Shown: piece after piece, positions 51,124 to 60,435 of the stretch
Position numbering within the stretch: the first letter of the stretch is position 1
Layout of the letters: every line of letters begins with the position of its first letter
Source of the DNA: CBDDDW01 sp965226805
GTDB lineage: Bacteria > Chloroflexota > Dehalococcoidia > Lucifugimonadales > JAGWBF01
Reading direction: 5' to 3'
Assembly: GCA_965226805.1 (NCBI GenBank)
Contig: CBDDDW010000030.1
Location: forward strand, 310,001-374,000
Length of the DNA stretch: 64,000 bases
The notes under the pieces: generated by a model
The model's database searches: none
Seen by the model: the letters and a program-made list of their open reading frames with translations, nothing else
Told to the model about the DNA's origin: nothing
Position numbers and translations under genes: made by a program

Positions 51124-51486
51124 TCGCCCCTTGCTCCAGCGATGTCCCGACGGTGGAGTAGCCAGAGGGCTGCGCCGCCGAGCACGACGATATATGCCGT
51201 CAGGACGAGGAAGGCATGCAACTGGCCCGGCAGGTCGCTGACCCTGACCAGGCCGCCACTCCCGGTAAAGACCCCGACTTCGGCTATCAACGCGTTGCTC
51301 TGTACCCCAGTCTGAGCCATCCAGCCGGCGATACTGGGTCCGAGTAGAAAGTCGGTCACTGTGCTGAACCAGTCGAACAGGCCACTCAGGACCTGAATGA
51401 GTATCAGCTCGACGAAGAAGTACGCCATAGAGATGGCGATTCCTATGCTCGACGATGAGGTCACCACCGACACGAACAGAGCTAGG
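51120..51486 (-). pseudogene. ABC-2 permease, array unit 4 (5' part lost at an IS5 junction)
   Basis: Only the last about 120 residues remain, from FVSVVTSSSSIGIAISMAYF to HRRDIAGARGE. They match units 1-3 position for position. The IS5-family element begins at 51485 and the sequence on its other side does not continue the gene, so the start of the array was deleted with the insertion. Confidence 0.85.
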
Positions 51487-52697
51487 GAACCTCTGAACAA
51501 CTCGGCGCAAGCGTGGATGGGCAGAGTGGTTCCGTTCTTTGGAGACGTTCAGGCATCTTTGTGACGTTCCAGGTCGTGGTTGAGGCGTTCAGACCGTGTC
51601 TGTTGTGGCCTCGAAGCGGCTTTTCGGAGCCATCGCGGCTCCCCGGCCGTGATTTGCGCACTGCGCCCCTCTCATGCCGCCAGACGGCGCTCTGCCGTCA
51701 TCAAGTTGGCCAGCCCCAGTAGCAATGCCAGCCGTTGCGCGTTCTTAGCCAACCCTCGGTAGCGCACCTTGGCGTAGCCAAAGCGCCGCTTCACGTACAG
51801 GAACGGATGCTCCACTTTCGCTCTGACCGACGCTTTGCGCTTCTCCGCCAACGCCTCGTAGCTGCCAGGCTCCAGGTGCCGTCGCCGGCCGGGCCTCATC
51901 GCCACTCGCCACTCCACATCCAACTCTCGATTCTCCAACCGCTTGTCCACTCCCTGATACCCCGCATCCCCCCACACTCGTTTCTCTCCACCGTGCAGCA
52001 ATCGGTGCGCTTCTGTCACATCATGCACGTTAGCTGGCGTCGTAGTCATGCTGTGTACCACTCCCGTCTCAGCGTCAGCGCCTACGTGTACTTTCATCCC
52101 GAAGCGCCACTCGTTCCCCTTCTTCGTCTGGTGCATCTCAGGGTCTCGCTCACCCGCACGATTCTTCGTCGATGACGGCGCCTCTATGATGCTCGCGTCC
52201 ACGATCATCCCCTCCCGAAGCCGCAGTCCCTGGGACTCCAGATGACGGTTGATCTCCTCGAACAGACTCTGCCCCAACTCATGCTCTTCCAGCAGATGGC
52301 GGAAGTTCAGAATCGTCGTCTCGTCCGGCAGCGGGCCCGACAGCTTCAACCCTACGAACCGTCTCACCGACTCGACCTCGTAGAGCATGTCCTCCATACC
52401 AGGATCGCTCAAGTTGTAGAACAACTGCACGCAGTGTATCCGCACCATCGCCGACAACTCATATGGTCGACGGCCTCGGCCCGCCTTGGGATAGAACGGA
52501 CGGATGCGCTCTTCCATCTGTTCCCACGGGATCAGAGCATCCATGCGCTCCAGGAATATCTCCCGGCGGGTCTTGCGCTTCTTGCTCTCGTATTCCAAGT
52601 CCGCAAATGTTGGCTGGTCCATCAATTATCTCCCCGAACACAGTGCTATTCTCTATGCTACTATGCCCAGACTTGTTCAGAGTATCCCTAGGTTCCC
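51485..52697 (-). mobile_element. IS5-family insertion sequence
   Basis: About 1.2 kb. The left end GGGAACCTCTGAACAAC and the right end GTTCAGAGTATCCCTAGGTTCCC form the inverted repeats. It carries one intact transposase. No clear 4-base target duplication is left, in keeping with a deletion next to it. Confidence 0.88.
51672..52625 (-). CDS. IS5-family transposase
   Basis: A 317-residue DDE transposase. The N-terminal DUF772-type domain has MVRIHCVQLFYNLSDPGMED and LSGPLPDETTILNFRHLLE. The catalytic domain has MIVDASIIEAPSS (first Asp), KRVWGDAGYQGVDK (second Asp), and the Glu in VRAKVEHPFLYVKRRFGY. All three are present, so the enzyme may be active. The second codon is also ATG and could be the start. 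Confidence 0.93.
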   Translation of the reverse strand: MMDQPTFADLEYESKKRKTRREIFLERMDALIPWEQMEERIRPFYPKAGRGRRPYELSAMVRIHCVQLFYNLSDPGMEDMLYEVESVRRFVGLKLSGPLPDETTILNFRHLLEEHELGQSLFEEINRHLESQGLRLREGMIVDASIIEAPSSTKNRAGERDPEMHQTKKGNEWRFGMKVHVGADAETGVVHSMTTTPANVHDVTEAHRLLHGGEKRVWGDAGYQGVDKRLENRELDVEWRVAMRPGRRRHLEPGSYEALAEKRKASVRAKVEHPFLYVKRRFGYAKVRYRGLAKNAQRLALLLGLANLMTAERRLAA

Positions 52698-52747
52698 TGG
52701 AGTTCCACGTCCTGTTGGCGCGTAATTAGGCCGGGCGGCCTATATAG

Positions 52748-52936
52748 ATGGCTCTGACCGAATATACTTGTTGCGAATGCGGACACGATTTCCCGTGGCG
52801 CGATGACTGTCGCGTCGGTGCCCACTGCCCCCGCTGTGGCGGGAGCGACCTCAAGGTTAACCCGTGGCTCCTTTTGACACCCTACACTGAGGGTTTGACC
52901 GAAGAGGACCACTACGAGTCCCTCCTGGCTGTCTGA
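52748..52936 (+). CDS. Small zinc-ribbon protein
   Basis: A 62-residue protein with CCECGHDF and CPRCGGSDL knuckles forming one zinc ribbon, and an acidic C-terminal tail. It has no clear ribosome-binding site; TATATAG sits directly upstream of the ATG, so the message could be leaderless. The function is unknown. It resembles in kind, not sequence, the proteins at 696 and 26926. Confidence 0.55.
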   Translation: MALTEYTCCECGHDFPWRDDCRVGAHCPRCGGSDLKVNPWLLLTPYTEGLTEEDHYESLLAV

Positions 52937-53106
52937 GGCGTGGTCTGCTCCCCGTGATGGAGCAGTGTCTGCGCTCTCGGCATGAGCGAGCGGCGTTGGA
53001 GAGATGCCTGGGTTAGGCAGGAGGCGCTCCCTCCATCCCTGGGTGCGCGATGACCGAATCCAGTCCGCCCGCCGGCCCGAAAGGGCGATCCGTATCTGGG
53101 GCGTGC

Positions 53107-53112
53107 TATAAT
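53107..53112 (+). promoter_or_regulatory. -10 box giving a near-leaderless ABC transporter message
   Basis: A perfect TATAAT lies only 11 bases before the ATG at 53124, so transcription would start at or within a few bases of the start codon. No good -35 box and no ribosome-binding site are seen. Confidence 0.45.
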
Positions 53113-53123
53113 CCCATTTGGCC

Positions 53124-54047
53124 ATGGATGAGGTTATTGAGGTTAAAAGTCTGGTCAAGCGGTACGGGGCCCTCACCGCAGTGGACGACATCTCCTTCGA
53201 AGTGTACCGCGGAGAAATATTCGGTATCCTGGGGCCCAACGGTGCGGGCAAGACCACGACCATGGAGATAATCGAAGGGCTCCAGAAGCCAACCAGTGGG
53301 ACCACTATAGTCCTGGGTGTGGATACCCAGGTTCAACCGGATAAGGTCAAGGAGCGTGTAGGGGTCCAGCTCCAGGCCTCCGCCTTTTTTGACTTCCTCA
53401 CGCTGCACGAGATTCTGACCCTCTTCGGAAGCTTTTACCGGCGGCGTGTCCCCTCCAGAGAGCTTCTAGAGAGAGTGGGCCTGGGGGAGAGGGCCGGTTC
53501 AACGCTGAAGATGCTTTCCGGTGGACAGAAGCAGCGGTTCAACGTGGCGGCCAGCCTGGTAAACGATCCCGAAGTGCTAATCCTGGACGAGCCCACGACG
53601 GGGCTTGATCCCCAGGCGCGCCGCAATCTGTGGGAGCTAATCCGAGAGATTCACTCCGGTGGGAAGACCGTGGTGCTGACGACCCATTACATGGAGGAAG
53701 CCCAGGTCCTGTGTGACAGGGTAGCAATCATGGACGTCGGTCGTATAGTAGCTCTGGATACGCCAGCCAACCTCCTACGGACTCTGTCCTCACCCCACGG
53801 TATGAAGCTGGTAACTTCCAGGTCCTTATCTGACCTGGAGCAGGAAGGATTGAAAGGGTCGCCCGAGGATGTCCTCGTCGCCGACGGCGCATCCTATCAG
53901 CTGTGGGTCAAGGAAGTTCCCCAGGCGCTGGCCCATGTGCTGGATTGGGTGGCCCACCTCGGCGTGTCTCTTGAGCAACTGGAGCTGGTGCCGGCGACCC
54001 TTGAAGACGTGTTTTTGGAGCTCACCGGCAAAGATCTGCGGGACTAG
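53124..54047 (+). CDS. ABC transporter ATP-binding protein
   Basis: A 307-residue ATPase of the DrrA/ABC-2 exporter type. Walker A GPNGAGKTTT (about residue 37), Q-loop region GVQLQASAFFD, signature LSGGQKQR (about residue 131), Walker B VLILDEPTTGLD, and H-loop TTHYMEEA are all present. The C-terminal about 80 residues are the usual regulatory extension. ATG 53124 is preferred to TTG 53118. It is followed 2 bases later by its permease, so the pair makes one exporter for an unknown lipid, drug or polysaccharide. Confidence 0.95.
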   Translation: MDEVIEVKSLVKRYGALTAVDDISFEVYRGEIFGILGPNGAGKTTTMEIIEGLQKPTSGTTIVLGVDTQVQPDKVKERVGVQLQASAFFDFLTLHEILTLFGSFYRRRVPSRELLERVGLGERAGSTLKMLSGGQKQRFNVAASLVNDPEVLILDEPTTGLDPQARRNLWELIREIHSGGKTVVLTTHYMEEAQVLCDRVAIMDVGRIVALDTPANLLRTLSSPHGMKLVTSRSLSDLEQEGLKGSPEDVLVADGASYQLWVKEVPQALAHVLDWVAHLGVSLEQLELVPATLEDVFLELTGKDLRD

Positions 54048-54049
54048 AT

Positions 54050-55126
54050 ATGCTGGCGCTGCTGGTAGCCAACATCAAAATCATGGCCCGTGACCGGCAG
54101 GCCCTGTTCTGGGCGATGGTGTTCCCCTTTGTTTTGGTGATGGTCTTTGGTGTCTTCGATATCGGCGGCCTGGCGAAAGCCTCTATGGCCGTGATAGACC
54201 ACGCCACCACTGAGAGCTCAAGAAGACTGGTTGCTCGCCTCCAGGATGTGGAATACTTGCTCATCGACCAACAGTATGACAGCCGATCGGAATTGGAGGC
54301 GAAGTCTGCACTGCAAGAGGGCGACCTCGAGTATGTACTGGTCATACTAGATCCGAACCCACAGCTCGACGGGCCGCTGACACCCCTCCTTTACTACGAC
54401 GTCAATATCGAGCTGGGAAATCAGCTGGTAATCGGGGCCGTTCAGCATCTTGTGGACGAGGTAAACCTTGAGCTAGCGGGCAGTCCGGAGCTGCCGAAGG
54501 TCCGTGCGGTCGAAGTGGACACACAGAGAGTGGATTACTTCGACGTGCTCCTCATTGGGCTTGTAGGGATGGGGATGATGACAAACTCCATCATTTTCAT
54601 TGCGGTGAAGATCAGCATGTACCGGAACCAGTCCATACTTAGGCGTATGCTGGCCACGCCGTTGAGGGTCAGGAACTACTTCGTGTCGGAGGTGGTTACC
54701 CATTTGATCCTGGCGCTTGTCCAGGCAGCGGTGGTCATTGCCGCGGGAATTCATGTATACGGCGCGAACATCCACGGCAATATTCTGTGGCTATTCCTCA
54801 TCGTCGCCTTCGCTAACACCGTCTTCCTTAACATCGGTTTCATCATTTCCGCGTGGGCCAGCAGTCCGCGGGCAGCTTCAGGGATGGGCAATGCCATCGC
54901 TATCCCGATGATGTTTTTCGCAGGCACCTTTTTCCCCACGTCGTCTTTGCCCGCCTTCTTGCCCGAAATGGTCCAGTTGTTGCCCCTGACGCCAATGCTT
55001 GACGCCATGCGCGGTGTCGCCATAGATGGCCGGGAGCTGTGGGAGGTGTGGCGGGAACTGGCAATGCTGGCGGGCTGGCTCCTGGTCTCCTCTGTGGCGG
55101 CGATCAAGCTATTCCGATTTGGGTAA
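54050..55126 (+). CDS. ABC-2 type permease
   Basis: A 358-residue membrane subunit partnered with the ATPase just upstream. It has an N-terminal helix (LFWAMVFPFVLVMVFGVFDI), a large extracytoplasmic domain (residues about 45-165), then five helices, including MMTNSIIFIAVKISMYR, VVIAAGIHVYGANI and AIPMMFFAGTFFP, the latter resembling the ABC-2 signature. It is not closely similar to the four-unit array at 48419-51486. Confidence 0.92.
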   Translation: MLALLVANIKIMARDRQALFWAMVFPFVLVMVFGVFDIGGLAKASMAVIDHATTESSRRLVARLQDVEYLLIDQQYDSRSELEAKSALQEGDLEYVLVILDPNPQLDGPLTPLLYYDVNIELGNQLVIGAVQHLVDEVNLELAGSPELPKVRAVEVDTQRVDYFDVLLIGLVGMGMMTNSIIFIAVKISMYRNQSILRRMLATPLRVRNYFVSEVVTHLILALVQAAVVIAAGIHVYGANIHGNILWLFLIVAFANTVFLNIGFIISAWASSPRAASGMGNAIAIPMMFFAGTFFPTSSLPAFLPEMVQLLPLTPMLDAMRGVAIDGRELWEVWRELAMLAGWLLVSSVAAIKLFRFG

Positions 55127-55217
55127 GTGGTCTAGGTGGCTGGCTCGGTCATGGTTGAAAACGCGGTACCTGAAGTGCTAAGGTGCCATTACGAAACTGA
55201 CCTGCAGGAGGCGCCAC

Positions 55218-56054
55218 GTGCCCACCGTCCACATCAACGGCTACGAGCTGTACTATGCGCGAGACGACTTCGCCGACCCTTGGAAGCCCCACGACACGAT
55301 CCTCATGCAGCACAATATCGTCGCTAACCATGACCAGTACCGCCCCTGGGTGCCCATCCTGGCGGCGGAGTGTTGCGTGATCAGGTTGGACAGGCGCGGC
55401 AACGGCCGCTCATCGAAACCTCCGCTTGACTATCAATACCGCGTGGAGGACCTGCTTTCGGATTTTCGGGAGTTTCTGAAAGAGCTCTGGCTGGACAAAG
55501 TGCATTACGTGGGAGACTCTCTGGGCGGCGTCCTTGGAATCGCGCTCGCTGCCACTCATCCGGAACTGGTCAAGAGCCTGGTGCTCTGTGCAACCCCTTG
55601 CCTGATCAATGCCGAGACCCAGCGGAGGTTGGCTCTGGAGGGCCATCCCGATGCTGCGACTGCGGTCACGGCGATGGGATCGCGAGCCTACGCCTACTCC
55701 CGGTGGCTGAGGGAGGTACCACCTGACGCCCCGATCGCTGACTTGATGCATGCCGTGTATTTGGCCGAGCAGACGGCCATGCTGCCCACTCACGTCCTGT
55801 CTTCCTTGGTGCGAATGGTCAGCCAGCCCGATTTCGACGTTACTTCAATGCTCCCGGACATAAAGGCCCCGACGTTGCTGCTTTCGCCGGGCGCTAGCGT
55901 GAGTACGTCTATGGAAGAGCAGAACATGATGAAAGAGCGCATCCCGAATTGCCAGCAGGTGGTCTTTGAAGGGGCCCGGCATATGATCTCGATGGACATG
56001 CCCCAGCGCTGCGCTGAAGAGACGCTGAAGTTCATCCGCCGGCACTCCGGATAG
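55218..56054 (+). CDS. Alpha/beta-fold hydrolase
   Basis: A 278-residue serine hydrolase with a GTG start behind GCAGGAGGC. The nucleophile Ser is in HYVGDSLGGVLGIALA (about residue 101), the oxyanion region in ILMQHNIVANHDQY, VIRLDRRGNGRSSKP is typical of the fold, and the His in GARHMISMDMPQ completes the triad. The acid is probably the Asp of the preceding strand region, though LLLSPGASVSTS lacks the usual Asp, so its position is unclear. The substrate is unknown. It follows the ABC pair by 91 bases. Confidence 0.9.
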   Translation: MPTVHINGYELYYARDDFADPWKPHDTILMQHNIVANHDQYRPWVPILAAECCVIRLDRRGNGRSSKPPLDYQYRVEDLLSDFREFLKELWLDKVHYVGDSLGGVLGIALAATHPELVKSLVLCATPCLINAETQRRLALEGHPDAATAVTAMGSRAYAYSRWLREVPPDAPIADLMHAVYLAEQTAMLPTHVLSSLVRMVSQPDFDVTSMLPDIKAPTLLLSPGASVSTSMEEQNMMKERIPNCQQVVFEGARHMISMDMPQRCAEETLKFIRRHSG

Positions 56055-56070
56055 CGCTATTGCTTGATCG

Positions 56071-56559
56071 CTATCCCGCCGGAGCCTTCTCCTTTGGCCT
56101 AAATCCGTAATAGCGGTCGTGGTCCAGCACCCGTTTGAGTCCCTCGATGCTGATGCTGCGTGGGTTGATGGGGGAGTACCAGCGCTCCGTCACCGCGTCG
56201 TGGAGCTGCTCGAGACTTACCGGCTTGTTTCCAGCGGCGAGGATAGTCCGGAACACTATCTCTTGCAGCGGCATCTCAGGACTGATAAACCCTTCCTTTT
56301 TGGCGCAGCACTTGGCCATCTCCCTTATCTGCTTGTTCGCTGGTGTCATCTCCGACTTGCCCTCCAGCTCGGCTCTGCAGGAAGGGCACCGGCGGCCAAG
56401 CAGCGTCGACGTCAAGGAGCGATTTAGCTCTTCGACCCTGGCTGAGTCGATAAAATAATCGGTGGGAGGCTCCTCAACGGTAGGACTCTCCTCAATGGGA
56501 CGACTCTCCTCTTCGGGAATTTCTGGCTCTTCCAGCTTCATCTCTTCTGGTGTGGTCAA
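56071..56559 (-). CDS. Hypothetical protein following moeA, winged-helix-like C-terminus
   Basis: About 162 residues. The proposed start is TTG 56559, overlapping the moeA stop as TTGA with AAGAGGTG upstream; ATG 56538 is an alternative. The N-terminal about 45 residues are Glu/Pro-rich and disordered. A CPSC knuckle with a later CC pair may bind zinc. Residues about 105-160 (RTILAAGNKPVSLEQLHDAV, then RSISIEGLKRVLDHDRYY) look like a winged helix. The function is unknown; the coupling suggests a link to molybdenum-cofactor genes. Confidence 0.6.
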   Translation of the reverse strand: MTTPEEMKLEEPEIPEEESRPIEESPTVEEPPTDYFIDSARVEELNRSLTSTLLGRRCPSCRAELEGKSEMTPANKQIREMAKCCAKKEGFISPEMPLQEIVFRTILAAGNKPVSLEQLHDAVTERWYSPINPRSISIEGLKRVLDHDRYYGFRPKEKAPAG

Positions 56560-57869
56560 ATCTGCACCTCTTCGTTCCAATCCAGCATTTTAACTCTTAC
56601 CTTCTCTTCCGCTTGCATCTCCGGGACGTCCTCGGGGCATATGGCCAGACCGTTGGCTTTGGACATAGAGGTCAATATATTGGAGCCTTGGGGTCCGGTC
56701 GGGTTGGCGTAGTAGGTGCCGTCTCGCTTGGTCACGTCTACTCGAGCGTAAACCCGCCTCCCATCGTAGTTATGAATGGGCCCCTCCAATACGGCCTCTA
56801 TCTCAGGCTTGACCAGTTGTTTCCTGCCCAGCATTCTCAGTATCGCCGGCCGGCCGAACTCCTCGAAGGCGACCATCGCGCTGACCGGATTGCCCGGCAA
56901 CCCCAGATGAGGGAGTACTCTTCCCCCGGGGCCGCGGATGGCTCCGAAGGCGAGGGGCTTGGCGGGCCTCATCCTCACAGACCAGAAACTGATCTCTCCG
57001 CGCTCCATCAATACATCTTTCACTATATCATAGTCACCCCTGGAAACCCCGGCCGAGGTGATCAGGAGGTCCGAGTCGGTCGCCTCGGACAGCTTTCGAT
57101 TCATATCCTTCAGGTTGTCTCTGGCGATGCCCAAGACTTTGGGGATTCCGCCGTACCTGATGACCGAGGCGGCCAGGCTGTAGCTGTTGGAGTCGTAGAT
57201 CTTGGCCGGCTCGACGGGCTCTCCCGCCCTCAGCAGCTCATCGCCCGTGGCCAGAATGGCCACCACGGGACGTCTGATCACCCTGACGGTCCTCATCCCC
57301 AGGGACGCCAGGACCCCCACTTCGGCAGGGCGCACCACATCGCCTTTCTTGAGTACCACATCTCCTTTCTTGACATCCTGGCCGACGGGGCGCACATGGG
57401 AGCCGAGTTTCGGCTCCTCTCGGATACCGATCTCTCGAAGCTCCAGCCCCTTTGCCTTTCGCTCTACCTCGTCCGTGTCCTCGAAGGGCACGATGGTGTC
57501 GGCGCCCGCGGGCACCGATGCGCCGGTCATAATCCTGATGGCGGTACCGTCCTCGACCTCCCGCGTAGCGACCTGGCCGGCGGCCACCTGGCTCGTCACC
57601 TGAAGGATTTTTGGAGTGTCTGGAGATGAGCCCGCGATGTCGCCGTGGCGAACGGCGTAGCCGTCCATGGCCGAGTTATCCAGTGGGGGTATGTTGAGCT
57701 GAGACACGACGTCCCCTGCCAGCACCTGTCCCATGGCGTGGATGACGGGGACCTCTTCGGGCTCCAGCGGGCTGAAGTAAGCCATGATCTTATCATAGGC
57801 CTCTTCGACACTGAGCATGTCGGCATGCGTGTGTCCACGCCCGTGTCCGTGATTGTGAGACGAAGCCAT
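56556..57869 (-). CDS. moeA: Molybdopterin molybdenumtransferase
   Basis: A 437-residue enzyme inserting molybdate into adenylylated molybdopterin. The start has AACAGGAG upstream. Signature segments are PPLDNSAMDGYAVR near residue 62, MTGASVPAGADTIVPFEDT near 112, DSNSYSLAASV near 225, TSAGVSRGDYDIV near 267 and LPGNPVSAMVAFEEF. The first 17 residues are His-rich (SSHNHGHGRGHTHADM), an unusual extension that may bind metal. No other moa/moe gene is adjacent. It is the first gene of a two-gene unit with the protein at 56071. Confidence 0.96.
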   Translation of the reverse strand: MASSHNHGHGRGHTHADMLSVEEAYDKIMAYFSPLEPEEVPVIHAMGQVLAGDVVSQLNIPPLDNSAMDGYAVRHGDIAGSSPDTPKILQVTSQVAAGQVATREVEDGTAIRIMTGASVPAGADTIVPFEDTDEVERKAKGLELREIGIREEPKLGSHVRPVGQDVKKGDVVLKKGDVVRPAEVGVLASLGMRTVRVIRRPVVAILATGDELLRAGEPVEPAKIYDSNSYSLAASVIRYGGIPKVLGIARDNLKDMNRKLSEATDSDLLITSAGVSRGDYDIVKDVLMERGEISFWSVRMRPAKPLAFGAIRGPGGRVLPHLGLPGNPVSAMVAFEEFGRPAILRMLGRKQLVKPEIEAVLEGPIHNYDGRRVYARVDVTKRDGTYYANPTGPQGSNILTSMSKANGLAICPEDVPEMQAEEKVRVKMLDWNEEVQI

Positions 57870-57893
57870 CTCCTGTTTCTCCCTGGGTTTACT

Positions 57894-57998
57894 CTAGCGC
57901 TGGGAAGAGGTTTTAGCAAGATTGAAGAGGATTATCCTTTCCGGATCGTAGGGGCGCAGGTCCTGCACCAACTGATCTAACTGAGGTTGCGTCACCAT
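57894..57998 (-). pseudogene. Nucleotidyltransferase (MNT-type) N-terminal remnant
   Basis: An ATG opens 34 codons containing LVQDLRPYDPERIILFNLAK and then a stop. The PYDPERIILF segment is the typical lead-in to the GSxxRG catalytic loop of minimal nucleotidyltransferases (MntA-type antitoxin/toxin partners). The catalytic loop and all later sequence are missing. It lies between pheT and moeA. Confidence 0.55.
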
Positions 57999-58010
57999 CT
58001 GACCGGGTCT

Positions 58011-60431
58011 CTACCCCTCGTTCGTTTGTCCCCTGAGTTCGGCGCCGACTTCCCGCTTGAGAGACTGTAGGACGGCATCCAGGGACTCGTTGACTTCCTC
58101 AGCGTTCAGGGTTCGATTGGGAGACTGGAAGTAGATATGGTAGGCCAGGGAATGCTTTCCGGGGGGAATATTCCCTCCCGAGTATGAGTCGAAGAGCTGA
58201 ACCATGCTGACGATTGGCTGGGACCCGATCAGGGCGTGAACTTTGGCCGCGGGAACACGCAGGTCTACGACGATGGAAAGGTCCCGCATGGCACTGGGAA
58301 ATCGGCCGATGGGACTGTAGCGCGGACCCTGCCTGGGCATGGCTTCGAGGAGAGTCTCGATATCCAGTTCGAACAGAGCCACCGGGTCCCTCCCTAGCTC
58401 GAAGCTTTCGGACACAACCGGATGTACCTCGCCCACCACACCAACGGGCCGCTCTCCTACCACGACGCGGGCGCTCTTGCCCGGGTGCAGAACGGGGTCG
58501 TCCGCCGGTCGGTAGTCAGCCGCAAGGCCAAGGTCTGTTAGGAGGGTTTCGACGACACCTTTCGCGTCGTAGAATCCTAGTTGCCCGTCGCCGGAAAGCC
58601 AGTGCGCATCGTGGCGGGGGCCGGATAGGATCCCGCCCACCATCTCCCTTTCCTCTGGCAGGTCGCCCTCGCGGGGCATGTAGACCCGTCCCGTCTCGAA
58701 GATGGCGATGGGTCCCTGCTGATGCGGGCGATTCGCCACCAGTGTGGACAGGAGACTGACGCGAAGCGCGGTGCGCATATATTCATGCTGGCCGCTCATA
58801 GGGTTGGCCAGCTTGACTGGGATAATGCCGTACTCCAGGGCTTTTACCCTGGTCAGGTCTTGCAGACTCGACGCAGGGTAGGAGATGACCTCCTGCAGCC
58901 CACATCCGACCAGCAGGTCCCTGAGTCGCTCCCTCAGCTCTCGCTTGGGCTGAGGCTCGAGCGCTGGTATCGGAGTGGAGAGCATTGTCGTCGGGATCTC
59001 GTCGTATCCGGCGATGCGGGCGAACTCCTCAATCAGGTCGTCCTCGATGCTGACGTCGCTGCGCCAGTAGGGCACGGTGACTTTGAGGTCGGAACCGTTG
59101 ATTCCCTCGCAGTCAAACCCAAGGGACACGAGTACCTCCTCAAGTCGTTCAATGGGCGTCGTCGTGCCCAGCACTTTTTGCAGGCGCGCCATGGTCAAAA
59201 CGATGACCGGGGCCGCAGCCCGGTCCTTCCCGGGGAACTCGTCGAGAATGCCTTTGGCGACCACTCCTCCTGCTATCTCGTGGACGAGCTGAGTCGCCCT
59301 TCGGAGGGCGATCGGAGGCAGCTCCGGGCGCAGGCCTTTCTCGAAGCGGACAGAGGCTTCCGTCGATATTCGCAGAGCCTGCGCCGTCCGGCGGTTGTTG
59401 ACCGGGTCGAAGTTGGCCGATTCCAGGAGGATGTCGGTGGTGGATTCGGTGACCTCAGAGTCGGCCGCGCCGATGACGCCGCCGAGGGCAACGGCGTCGA
59501 CGGCGTCGGCTATAACCAGCATGGACGGGGAGAGCGTCCGCTCAAGCCCGTCCAGGGAGACGACTTTCTCTCCTGGCCTGGCTCTTCGCACCACGATCCT
59601 GGCTTCTTTGAGGGTCCGGAAGTTGAAGGCATGCATCGGCTGGTTGCACTCCAGCATCACGTAGTTGGTCACGTCCACCACGTTGTTGATAGGCCGCATC
59701 CCCGCCTTGATCAATCTGTCCTGGAGCCAGCTCGGCGAAGGCCCTATCTTTACACCTCGTATGAGGCTGGCTGTGTACCTGGGGCAAAGCTCGGCGTCGG
59801 CTATCTCAACCGAGGCCAGGCTCTCTATTGGGTCACCGTCTTCTGGGTAGGAGAGATCGGGCTCTCTCACGGATACACCGGTCAGCGCGGCCACCTCTCG
59901 GGCTACCCCTAGCAGGGAGAGGCAGTCGGGGCGGTTCGGCGTAACCTCCAGGTCAAGGATGTGGTCGCCCAGGTAGTCGGAAAGGGGGATGCCCAGCGGA
60001 GCGTCCTCGGACAGGACCATGATGCCGGAGTGGTCGTCGCCAAGGCCGAGCTCGCGCTCGGAGCAGACCATGCCTTCGGATACCACGCCACGAATTCGAG
60101 CTGCCTTCAGAGGCTCCACCTTGTCTGTGTGGGTGTTGATCAGATCCGCGCCGACCTTGGCGAAGGCAATCTTTTGGCCCTCGGCGACGTTGGGAGCGCC
60201 GCACACCACCTGCATCTGCTCGCCCCCGATGTCTACGGTACACAAGGTCAGGCGGTCGGCGTTGGGGTGGGGTTCGACTTTAGAAACCAGGCCGACGAAG
60301 CAGTTCTTCCAGTCCCCGGTGGATACGATCTGTCCCACCTCAGTACCTGCCATCGTGAGGCGGTGGGCCAGCTCTTCAACGGGTACCACGATGTCCACGT
60401 AGTCTTTCAGCCAGGATATGGGGATTTTCAT
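58011..60431 (-). CDS. pheT: Phenylalanine--tRNA ligase beta subunit
   Basis: An 806-residue subunit of the alpha2-beta2 synthetase. In order: N-terminal PheT domain (MKIPISWLKDYVDIVVP), EMAP/tRNA-binding domain (residues about 40-150), the B3/B4 editing region (residues about 205-380, VDVTNYVMLECNQPMHAFN), B5 (about 400-475), a core region with the RLRDLLVGCGLQEVISY segment, and the C-terminal FDX-ACB anticodon-binding domain (RFPSAMRDLSIVVD to the end). The length is normal. It is separated from pheS by the CADD gene and a HicA-like relic. Confidence 0.97.
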   Translation of the reverse strand: MKIPISWLKDYVDIVVPVEELAHRLTMAGTEVGQIVSTGDWKNCFVGLVSKVEPHPNADRLTLCTVDIGGEQMQVVCGAPNVAEGQKIAFAKVGADLINTHTDKVEPLKAARIRGVVSEGMVCSERELGLGDDHSGIMVLSEDAPLGIPLSDYLGDHILDLEVTPNRPDCLSLLGVAREVAALTGVSVREPDLSYPEDGDPIESLASVEIADAELCPRYTASLIRGVKIGPSPSWLQDRLIKAGMRPINNVVDVTNYVMLECNQPMHAFNFRTLKEARIVVRRARPGEKVVSLDGLERTLSPSMLVIADAVDAVALGGVIGAADSEVTESTTDILLESANFDPVNNRRTAQALRISTEASVRFEKGLRPELPPIALRRATQLVHEIAGGVVAKGILDEFPGKDRAAAPVIVLTMARLQKVLGTTTPIERLEEVLVSLGFDCEGINGSDLKVTVPYWRSDVSIEDDLIEEFARIAGYDEIPTTMLSTPIPALEPQPKRELRERLRDLLVGCGLQEVISYPASSLQDLTRVKALEYGIIPVKLANPMSGQHEYMRTALRVSLLSTLVANRPHQQGPIAIFETGRVYMPREGDLPEEREMVGGILSGPRHDAHWLSGDGQLGFYDAKGVVETLLTDLGLAADYRPADDPVLHPGKSARVVVGERPVGVVGEVHPVVSESFELGRDPVALFELDIETLLEAMPRQGPRYSPIGRFPSAMRDLSIVVDLRVPAAKVHALIGSQPIVSMVQLFDSYSGGNIPPGKHSLAYHIYFQSPNRTLNAEEVNESLDAVLQSLKREVGAELRGQTNEG

Positions 60432-60435
60432 GGAT

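Noticed and set aside
50047..51510. 487-codon minus-strand frame covering permease units 3 and 4
   Set aside because: The part upstream of 51123 is the wrong frame of unit 4 and has Arg-rich noise composition. The true unit 3 start is the ATGA overlap at 51123.
53118..53124. TTG at 53118 as the start of the ABC ATPase
   Set aside because: ATG at 53124 gives the normal N-terminus, and the -10 box at 53107 puts transcription start at about the same place.
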